Part shown: positions 20,372 through 30,545 of the stretch, piece after piece
Position numbering within the stretch: position 1 is the first letter of the stretch
Layout of the letters: each line of letters opens with the position of its first letter
Assembly: GCA_027596075.1 (NCBI GenBank)
Contig: JADGJC010000232.1
Location: 1 to 64,000, forward strand
Reading direction: 5' to 3'
DNA length: 64,000 bases
Source: Rhizophlyctis rosea
Taxonomy: Eukaryota; Chytridiomycota; Chytridiomycetes; Rhizophlyctidales; Rhizophlyctidaceae
Notes under the pieces: model-generated
The model's database searches: none
What the model was told of the DNA's origin: nothing
Seen by the model: only the letters and a program-made list of their open reading frames with translations
Program-made: the position numbers and the translations under genes

Positions 20372-23300
20372 TTACGGTCTAGCCAACTGCTCATTCCTGA
20401 AGTAACGCATATAGCCAACCGGCACAATCAGTTGGAATATCAGAGCTATCCAAAATACGGGATTGGTGATGGAGAGGAGGGGGGATGAGGTTGATCCGTC
20501 AACGATTGGGTCTGGGAATACCGTGCCGAGACCGTGTTTGTCTGGTGCGGTCAGCCGACCGATGATGACGGCTAGACCGCCGAGGAGTTGGCTCATCATA
20601 AGAGTGGAAGCAAGATGGAAGCGGGTAAGGGTCTATGTGATGATGAGGTCAAACAATGAAGCTGACGACCATTGCAAGTTGAACGATGGTCAAACCTGTA
20701 GCAACATCATGCCGAGTCCGATATTCTGGATCGCATCAAGAACACCCAACCATAGCCATAAGCTTGTGCCCAGGGCAGGACCAGCCGCTCCACCCCAAAC
20801 CAAGTTCGTACCAATTCCAGATGTGCCCCTAGATCGTGAAGTCAGCGCACAGTAGACAAAGGATGGGTTAGATTGTCAGCACTCACCACCACATCTGGGC
20901 CCATCGCGGTGCGATTAACCCGACAGCAAACACAGGAAGCAGCCATGAATGGGCTTTACTGGCATAATACAATGCCATAATCATCAGCACCCATATCACG
21001 ATGAAGAAGATGCCAACCAGAACCAAGGTGTAAAGAGGTGCGAGTGACGAATGCCAAAGGTATGTCCATGTGCGGCCGTAAGAACCCGCCAGCCAGTAGT
21101 TTTGAATGACGCCGCTAAGAATGTACCAAATCACCAGTTTTCTGGGGAACAAGGCAAATGAGTATGGAACTTTATAGAGCGCCAGCATCGTCAAGGACAG
21201 AGGGTCCTCACCTGGCCCAAAGCGTGTTCAACTCTGCCGGGATCCTCGGCGGCATACACTTGTAAAAGTCCGGCAGTCCCTTCACTAACAAGCCCCAGAA
21301 GGCTACAAACACCAATCCAAAGACCCAAGCAACGAGCGTAACCGCAACACTCGGTCCGATAATCTCCTGGACGACACGATCACCCTTCCCCGCCGTCTTG
21401 CCCCAATACCACAACCCACTCATCCATAGCAATCTCCCGCATTCAACAATCCCAGCTCGACTGACCCACAACCCAGTGGTGGCACCGGATTCTTCACCAA
21501 AGTTTAAAGCAAAATAAAGGGATCCGGAGGCGGAAGCACTGGAGTATATGAGGGCGGCGAGTTTTTGTGTTATGAGGATTCCGGTTGAGCCGACGATGCG
21601 ACGGGGGATGCCGAGGAGGAAGAATGATAATGCGTATAGCAGGAATGGGACGGACACGGTGTAGCGGAATGGATACCGGCGGTAGAAGCAGGTCCAAATC
21701 ACTGGAGCAGGAAATGGGGCATATGAGATAAATGGGATGCTGTGGTTACATTATTGATTTGAGACTTACCGGTGGCAACAATGAAAACCGATGCAATAGA
21801 ATAGAACGTGCCATCGTCTTGACTTGATTCCCCCGTCATCAGCGTCAGCTGGAACGAGGTGACAGCAAGAAGTTGACCCAGGATGATGATGATGCTGTAA
21901 ATGGGCCACGTCCGCGTGAGCCTCCATCGCATCAGATTGACCGCAAACTTCTCAAAACCGGTTCTTTTTGCGTTTGCGGAGGTGACAGGAGGAGGGATGG
22001 GTTGGATTGCTTCGTCCTCTCCGCTTCCTGCGGCAAAGTCGGTGAACGTCCCGCGTATTGCCATTGTGGTTGTTGCTGCTCGTGGACGGGTTGGGCGGGA
22101 ACCGACGAGGGTGTCGGTGTAAGGACGGAAAGAGGTGAGGGAGAGGGCTCGCATGCGGTTGGATTGCGGTGTTGGAGGTTGCTCGGGGCGGTTCAGTGGG
22201 TTTTGAGTGAAGGATAAACCACGGCTTCGCAAGCCTTTACGTCTCAGAGTAGCACTCGATGCCCTTGAGCGTCCATACTGGCCCTTGGCGGCAGCTCTTT
22301 CGATGGTCGAGTACTTTCTGGCAACAGACGCAAGATCTTCGAAGTAGCTGGTGGCTTGATCCTTCAAGAATGCATCAATGGCGTGGACTTGCATCGATGA
22401 GGTTGGTGTCATGGTTGCCATTGATGTAAGGAAGCGTTCGGCAATTTGGCCGTCATGGTCGGTGAAGCTGTGTAGCGGTTTGTCGTGGTTGTAATCGCCA
22501 AATCGGGACACTTCCTTCAGTTCGAGCATGTAAGCCGGAAGGAGGGACTTATTGGCATCGAAGCTGTGTCTGGCTGTATTGTCGAATTTGGTGGACTGAG
22601 AGGAGGAGTCCGTGGGAGTCGAAACAGTATCCTCTATCCTCCTTGTTGTTTCCGGCTCTTCATCGTCGTCAAGGTTGGTGAGATGAGCAGGTAGGGATGG
22701 GGAAGAGGCATTGATGAAGTTGTGAAGACCTGGCAGCATCTCGCCAGTTTCAGAATTCTACATGACAAAATGCAAGGAATGGATCATTAGAGCATGAACT
22801 CAGACCAAGATGGGTTTGCGCGAACAGCATTCGAAGACTTGGAAACCCACCATGTGTAACTGCCAAGAGCCCGGATGACTCTGGCTCATGATTTCCTGCT
22901 CGCCAACTCCCCGACTGTCCCGCTCAGAATCAGCCTCTTGCAGCGGCGTCGCATCAGCCATGTCGGGCAAGTGCGTTTCGGGATTGAATCCGTCAGACGC
23001 CTCCAGCACGGACATGTACAACGAATCCAATGCCGTCAACCAATCCTCCACCGGGAAGCGTTGACGTAGCGCACAAGCACGCATCTGAGACCTTACAGCC
23101 TCACTCGACTCCAGCGCTTGCGTGATAGCTTTCCAGAACTGTTGATGAAGATGGAGAACTTCGGCTGATTCGATAGGGAACCACCATCCAGGCATGGTAC
23201 CCAATCCACCAACAAATGCACCAATCCCCAACGCTCCATACCGCCCATACTCGACCGCTACAAGTCCAAATGGCTCATCACGACTGGGGAGGAGGATAAA

Positions 23301-26300
23301 GTCGCAGGAATGGAAGACTTCCTTCGGCACAAATGTGAACTCCGCTTTGACGTAGCAGCGAGTAGGATACTGTTTGGCAAGGTATTGGAGTTTCAATGCT
23401 GCGAGTTTGCCATGAAGGTCGATGATGGGTCCGACGGCAATGAGTTGGACTTTGGGGTATTTCTCAAACATCAGAGGAGCCAAGTCAGCGATCAGGTCTA
23501 CACCTTTTTGATGAGACCATCGACCGACGAAGAAGATGAGGTCTGCTTCCGGGTCTTCGGCGAGACCTGCCCATCGTTGAGCAAGGCGTTTCTGTTCGGC
23601 GCGGAAAGAGATCATTTCAGGTGTGAGCGCATCAATTTCATCATGAGGTTCCACAAGTCCCTCAGCGCCGAAATCAACCGGGTTGGGATTTGGCACCGAC
23701 CCAATGTTGCTTAGTCCCCACAATGTTGGGTACCGCGCCAGAGCTCTCTTCGAGTAACGACTCGATACCCCAACGGCGCCCACACCGCGCTGATTGATTC
23801 GAAGGTAGGATGCGGCAGCATGTAAGAGGTTGAATGTGTTGCCGAATTGGATGTAGGTTTTGACGACTTTCTTGGGCAAGTTGAAGACGGAACAGAGTTG
23901 TTTGAGCTCTTCTCTCGAGCGCAATGGCCAAAGACCTTGAAATTCGGCGTTGTGGAGGGAAAGGGCGCAAGGGATTTTCTTTGGAAGGAGGTAGAGGGGA
24001 GCTAGAGCACCATGGTAGTCGTTGATATCTGAAGTATGAGTGGGTCAGCTTCAATTTTCAATTTCGACCATAATGAGGGAATTACTCACGATAGAAGTCC
24101 GCATTGAACCTCACAATCGCTTCGGCAATGCATTGGTTCCAAACAGAGTAGAAAATGGCCGCTTCTAAGTCATCCATTCTCGGGGGATACGGGTCGGCTT
24201 TGGGTCCAGCAGCAAAAACCCCAGCGCTTAGCAGGACATAGGTGATCCCCGGCACTTCATATGTCGAGACATCCACCATGTAAGTCCGTCCGAGAACGAC
24301 AACTTCCATGGGTTGTTGAGGGGTGCCCCGTTGGTAGGTTACGTCGTGAAGTTTGGGAATTACCCAGATGAGGTGCCTAATGGTTTGCAAAGATGTTATT
24401 AGATATGTAGGAACAGGCTGAGACGGAGGAATGTGTTTGCGTCCTTAGTGGTGGTCATATGTTTGGCCATCAGTCCGGCAATAGCACCCAATCCACCAAT
24501 ACGAACTTTCACATTCCAATCCGGGATCTAATATGTAAAGATCAACGGTGTCAGCTTATCAATGTCGATGGGTAACGAAATGTAAGATATTATATCTCAC
24601 CTCATACTCCAATGTAGCAATCAAAAGTCTAAATTTCACAACCTCTTCTCCCTTCTTCTCCGCCTCCTTCCGTTTCCACCACCATCCAAGAATCAGCCCC
24701 CGGATCCTTTCCAATAAACCAACTTTCCCACCACCATCCTTCCCAAACCGATTGAACACAATCCGATACGTCACATACTTGAACATCATAACCGCAACCA
24801 CCCCACCAACAATAGGCACCAATCCCAACACAATGAACACAAACAAACTCGTCCGCGGATTTCCTGTAGGTATCAAAGAATACCTCCTCGTCGAATCATC
24901 ATACGTCAAGATCCACGCCAAAAAATCCTCTGGCGGCGGCGGGATAGTGATGTAATTCTTTGTTTGGGACGTGGGAGCTAACCGGTCGATGACGCCGTCA
25001 CCGTCGAAATCGCCGTAAAGGAAGGACATGTCGCCGTGCATGTCAATTTGGACGAAGGTGGGGAAGGTCCAATGGATAGGAATGGCCCATTGGGAGTTGA
25101 CAAAGCTGAACATTGTGGCGGGGGTGTTGGATTTTGTCCATTCGGTGTGGTTGCCGCGGAGGTAGAGGTTGGGGTGACGGCGGGTTGGGAGGGTGGAGGA
25201 GAGAGGGGCGTGGAGGCGGTGCGTGGTTGTTAGGGCGGAGGAGTAGTACTGTGCGTATGGAGGGAAGTTAGCGATATGGACTCGGTCTTTTCCTTTGGAG
25301 CGATTTTGAACACTCTACTTACATCAATAACAACCATCTCCGGCACACCCTTATCCAACCCATCAAAAGCCGAACTATCCAACCGCATCACATCACTGTA
25401 CTTTTCCCAACCCCTCCACGTCTTCCCATAGTCAACTGACATCCTAACCATATCTGCTCCTTTGGCGCCATGATTCAGGACATACCCACCATCACTATTT
25501 TTCTGCAACACCGTCGTGGAATAATTGTAGGAGGTATTGATCAGCGGATTGGTGACAAGACCCGTCCGAAAGATGCGTCGGAAGAACGGGAGCGTGGGGA
25601 GTGCGAGGGTTATGGTATGGATTCCGTCGTTGACTGAGGTGAGATTGGCGCTGAACTCGTATGTGCTTTGTGGGATGCCGGGGAGGGAAGTGTCAGTGTA
25701 TGGGCGGCAGGAGATGGAAGCGATGTCGAGTTTTGGTGGAGGGCTCGCAGTCGAGGTAATGTTGATTGATGCGGCGATTTGAAGGCAGTTCGACAAGGGC
25801 TGGGAGAATCGGATGGCCAAAGGGATGGACAAGGATGCCGTGTTGTCCGGTCTGAAAATTCTCTCATCGTGGAGTGGAACAGCGTCCGTCACAACTGGCG
25901 GAGGCGGCTGAAAGTTTCGACTATCCACCCATGCACTGTACCCGAACTTTGGTAAGGTTATGCTTTCAATGCAACCCACACCTGCTCGTAAACCTTGTCC
26001 CAAGGTGATGTTCTGGTAGGGTGGGAGGATGTTGACGATGGTTGTTCCCGCCGGGAAGGGTGCGTTGATTGCATTTGCTCCGGTGCAGGACGAGGTTTGG
26101 GTGATTGTGGTGTTGGAATTGGTGTACAGCAACCATACCGGCGTCGTGAGTTTGGATTGAGGTTGAGCGGGAAGGTAAGTGCGCTCGACGGAAAAGATTC
26201 CAACTTGAGTCGTGTAGTTGACTGAGCCCGGTAGTCGTTCTTCCACCACCCACTTCCCCCACTGATTGACGGCGAACCCGTCTTTAAGGACTGGATACTG

Positions 26301-28389
26301 CTCCCGTGCCTGGAAGAGCCTTTGGAAGAACAAGAAGGTCTTCTGCGTGTAATCGAAATGATCCCGACTCTGACTATCGTCCATGCAACCCGCACGCGCA
26401 GCCGTAAACGAGCATTGAAGAACTTTTCCGACGCATTGCCTTGAAAGCATCCATGAAGCTGCCAGGCAAAGCTCGACGACATTGGCTGCCTTCCGAAAAC
26501 GTAGTTCTCCACCACACCATCGAGCAGGTACAAGTCTTGTTCTTCGCCATAGTACATCAAGGGAATGCCGGGGAGAAGGAAACTCGTCATGAAATTCCCA
26601 ACCGCTGTTTCGCCACACCGTCGTCCATGGCAGCCCAGCGAATGACGTCGTGGTTCGTGACACCCCACATGTGACGAGGGTCGAATTCACCCGTCATGGC
26701 GTTGAAGAAGTCGTCGTTGATGAGCATTTGTTGCCAAGCTTCGACGATGTCTGGGGAGTAGTCGTAGCCGGCGCGGTCGTTGGTGTCGAGGCGGAGGAAG
26801 CGTTCAATGTTGCGGTAGAAGCTGGAGGTTGGCTTGTTAATTGAGCAAGGTGATGTAGGTAGATAAGTCATACCAAAACCGAACACATACCTGTAGTGGA
26901 AAGTATCGGCATCGTAACTCGCATCCTCCCAAACAAACTTCCTTCCACCCCTCTTCGTTTTATCCAAAGCTTCATCCAAACTCTTCACCCTCATATCCGG
27001 CTGCACGCCCCTCCCCAAAAACAAAGATCCATAATCTCCACCAGGCGTAATCTCCCCACTAATGTAGAAATTCTGTTTTCCGACCTTCCTAGCACATTCC
27101 CTAATGTCCTTGCCAAACCGATTGGCCATGACGTTGGTGACTTGTGTTGCCTTGTCGACCCGGAAGCCGTCAATATCGAGAGCTTCAACGAGAAGGCAGG
27201 AGAGGTGAGTTAGGCGGGAGGAGATGCGCGGGAGGTAGTCGCGGAGACGGTCTTGTACAGACGCGAATTTGGAGAGTTGGCGTTTCCATTGTGGGTAAAC
27301 ACCAAAGGCCTCGAGGTCGCCGAATTGGTTGAAGTCTGAGGAGTAGCAGCCGGGTTCTGTGCGGACGGTGGTGTTGGGAAGCGGGAAACCATCTATTTTG
27401 GTGATATGTCGCTTCAATGTGTGTGTTTGGATAAGATGCAATACCAGTGACGTTCTCACCTTCGCCCCAAAACTGCGGAAGTTGACAGGTCGGATCCCAC
27501 ACATCACCACCTTCGATCGAGAAGTCGGCATACTGCTTGATGAATGGGTTTGTGCCTTTCCACTTGATAGGATATTCCTGCACGTTGAAGGGTGCCGACT
27601 TGTTTGCAAACCCGTCGAACTGAACCAAATCGCCCAGGGTGCTTAGAGTTATGTCAAGAATGACGTAGATACCCAGCTTGTGAGCTTCGGAAATCATATG
27701 CCTCCATTCACTGACGGTTCCAAAGTGGGGATCGAGGACGGTGGTGTCTAGCGGGTTGTAGGAATGATAGTCGGTGGGGTTGTTTACGAATGGAGGTCCT
27801 GAGATGTAAAGACCGCGGCAGCCTATTGCTTGAATGTATGGGAGGTGGCGGATCAGGCCTGCAATGTCGCCGCCGAAGCGGAGATTGACCTCTGTTTGGT
27901 TTGCGTAGTAGATGAATCATGAGTAAAAGCATTCCGGAGTGTACGACTTCGTTGCGAAGGTCGCAACAAAGTTGCGACCGGGCCTGAACCAAATAGTCGC
28001 CCCACAACCACAACACCAAAATAAGATTTGACTTTTTTTGAGAAGCTTAACATACCATATGGGTCATATTCCAAACTCCGTTCGTCAACATTATTGTTTG
28101 TGGGATCTCCATCAGCAAACCTGTCCAACATGACCGTGTAAAACGGCACTCTCCAGTTCTTCGGACTTTCGAAGTATGTATGGGCGGATGTTCCATTGTT
28201 GTCATCGTTCGAGGCTGCAGCGACGTATTTTGAAGGGTCCGTCACATCATATGCGGCGCCATTGATGTTATATGCAGAATTTTGAACAGTGCGGGGAGCG
28301 GCCTGGACGGCATTTTGGTCAATTGAGAAGACGATGAGGAAGGTGAGGAGGAATGCATGGACGAACTGCATAGGAGTCCAATGCATCAT
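20372..28389 (-). CDS. AGS1: alpha-1,3-glucan synthase
   Basis: A very large multi-domain plasma-membrane enzyme that makes cell-wall alpha-1,3-glucan. From the N-terminus: a signal peptide ([15 protein letters not shown]), then an extracellular GH13 amylase-like domain with [28 protein letters not shown] (nucleophile Asp), [13 protein letters not shown] (acid/base Glu) and [11 protein letters not shown] transmembrane helix ([21 protein letters not shown]) is followed by a cytosolic GT5 glycogen-synthase-like domain: [16 protein letters not shown] near 24470-24520, [28 protein letters not shown] and [15 protein letters not shown] Ser/Pro-rich linker leads to a C-terminal block of ~10 membrane helices, as in known Ags proteins. 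There are many introns. Two frame breaks (near 26598 and 26425) each look like one missing base in a short run. The ATG at 28389 is preferred (A at -3); 28398 and 28371 are alternatives. Confidence 0.93.
26424..26599 (-). other. two single-base frame breaks in the glucan synthase amylase domain
   Basis: Going 5' to 3' on the minus strand, the frame carrying [13 protein letters not shown] must shift by one missing base at the GGG run (26597-26599) to continue with [19 protein letters not shown]. It must shift again at the AAAA run (26424-26427) to continue with [16 protein letters not shown]. All three pieces match the family in order, and no splice sites fit. Both breaks are at homopolymers, so consensus error is the simplest explanation; real mutation would inactivate the enzyme. 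Confidence 0.75.
27947..27979. repeat. alternating hairpin array in glucan synthase intron 1
   Basis: The stretch reads as three alternating complementary 7-mers, GTTGCGA-AGG-TCGCAAC-AAA-GTTGCGA. It can therefore fold as either of two hairpins; the second extends to a 9-bp stem (27959-27967 with 27971-27979) around an AAA loop. A 5-bp CTTCG-TTG-CGAAG overlaps its left side. It lies in the first intron of AGS1. Confidence 0.6.
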
Positions 28390-28398
28390 TGTATACAT

Positions 28399-30545
28399 CT
28401 AATGTCTAGTTCTATAAGCTCTATTTGGAGGACATAAATGGACAAGTATTGACTGACGAAGCACCTAGATATATAATAATGTTTATCGCGAACCGCCTGT
28501 TGAGTTTCCAAGTCTGACGTTCCTGATGAATCGCCACGCCTTCTTTCATCATGCCTCAGCACAACTGTCTTCTGTATTTCTGTTCCGCAGTGGTGTCGTC
28601 CCATTCGACCATGTTCCGCTTACTGCAGCTCAAACCGCCTCTTTCACTTGATGTGGTTGCGGCAGGCGCAACCACTTTTGCTCTGCACCGGGTCAACAGG
28701 GATGTGAGCCTCCTGCTCCCTCCTGTGCACTTTGACTGCTTGTGAATTTTATCAGGTTTAGACGCCTCAAAAAGGGGATATCCACCTGAGGCGGTTTTTG
28801 CGGTGTTCCAGTTCCTTCAAGAGCTTTTCCAGCTTCTTCCAAATGTCCGCATCCGGGGGTCAGCAGATGGGACCACAGCGTGCTTACAATTGCATAGCCT
28901 ATAATCAACCGTCCAAGTGGCTATGGCTCTACAAACTCCACTACAAAATATGCTCCGGCTTTGCTGAAAATCACGAGGCAATCAAGGAGGAGAGCAATCA
29001 ATTTTGGGGCGATGCGCCAAGGAGAGTGCTTGTCTTTCTAATTTTGACGTCGGTGAATGGTCAAATGTCTTCATTCCCTTCACGGACTGTGTACGCACCA
29101 CACCTGTCAAACTGTGGTGTACAATATGAGATGCCCAATCGTAACAAGGCTTGCCTTCACAGAGATCGGGCCCTGTTGCCCGAATTGCCACGGTATGTCC
29201 CATTATTTGGGCGGGTACCAATTTGACACCTCCGATTATGGATCTCCGCAAGGTTCCGCGCTCTGATGGGCTCTCGACTTGTGGCTCAGTCCGAGCGATC
29301 CATGTTCCCATACCTCGGAGCACTAAGTTGCACATTCGGAGCTCATTTTATAACTTTTGTACGTCTTGTACGTCAACTATGCCAAGCCTCATAGCACAGT
29401 TGGCTCCCCACCCCTACGCGTCCCTCGAGTCCTTGACCACCAAGATCGGGGTGTGATAGCGACTCTCGAGCGATGCGCCTCAGGTTCGACATCCGTCAAA
29501 GTGGCACTCTACTCCTTCAGTTTTGGCCTCATTCGCCATCTAGCAGAAGTCGCAAACAAGCCATGCTGGACCGAGAAGCCTCGCCTAGCATAAGAGGAGA
29601 TTGGTATACGCCAGCTTGTCTCCCGAAGGGTGCACGCGGTCATTCCATAAAGACCCATTCCTAGTAACGAAAGATGGCTTGCCAGTCTCTCATTGAACTT
29701 CAGTCGAGAAGGCCATGGACAAGCCGTCATCTGTTGGGCGTGTCTGCGGCCGCGGCTTTCGGAGCCAGTTTGCAGCCTGTTTCCGGGCATTCCTATCGTC
29801 AAGGGACATGGCGCAAAAAGCTTTTCAAAATGTCTCCTTGACCCCTTTCTCCATCAGCAAACATACAACATAACTCCTTCTCTGTAGTGCATTGGTGAGC
29901 ATTTTAGTGATTGGAACTGATTGCATTTTCCAAGACGCTCATCATCCGAAATCACTGTTTCCTCCGGCAACGCAAGTCCGGTGTAACAGAGCCGTTGAAC
30001 AAGCCTATCACTCAACCGTTGACCAAACCCCCTTTGCAAGGGCAAACATTTCCAAAAGCAGACTTTTGCAATGGCTCGAGCGGAATGTGCCGGAAAGACG
30101 CATCCTTCCCATTCCTCAACATCAGGTTCACTGCACGCAGTTGCACAAAGAGGCCAATACAGCAACCTTGTCTGGTTCTCATTTTGCGTTGCCTCAACTT
30201 CCGTCAATGCTGATGCGCCCGGACGGTGATGGCCCAATATGAGCGGCAAATCAGCAAAGTCTATCCAAAAGGAGAAATCTGAACGGCATGGTGCCCAATT
30301 CCAAGTCCATGTGGCGTTTAGCGACGGATAGGAAGATTCCTACATATGCAATGCGATGATAGCATTTCCCTCTTCCCTGTTACCTCTCCTTCGCTTTAGG
30401 TGGAGGCCTATAGACTTATAGAAATAGAGTAGTTTTCGGGTGGACCGCTTACGGGACCCTGTCTATGCGTGTCAGGCCATAATAATATACTTACTCACTC
30501 CTCATTATTGGACGGAATTCACCGCATAATAACCTCATACAAAAA
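28399..30545. other. 2.1-kb gene-free divergent region AGS1 / trefoil oxidase
   Basis: No supported gene in either strand; the frames present are short and carry no recognisable motif. It includes a 9-bp-stem inverted repeat at 28653-28675. The region must hold the promoters of both divergent secreted/cell-wall genes. Confidence 0.45.
28653..28675. repeat. inverted repeat GTGGTTGCG-5nt-CGCAACCAC
   Basis: A perfect 9-bp stem with a GCAGG loop, about 270 bp upstream of the AGS1 start. Its core GTTGCG / CGCAAC is the same as in the hairpin array of the AGS1 intron. Confidence 0.5.

Noticed and set aside
29854..30249. 131-codon minus-strand frame in the AGS1/oxidase spacer
   Set aside because: Opposing frames of equal length cover the same bases; composition is Cys/Arg-rich and unlike a conserved protein.
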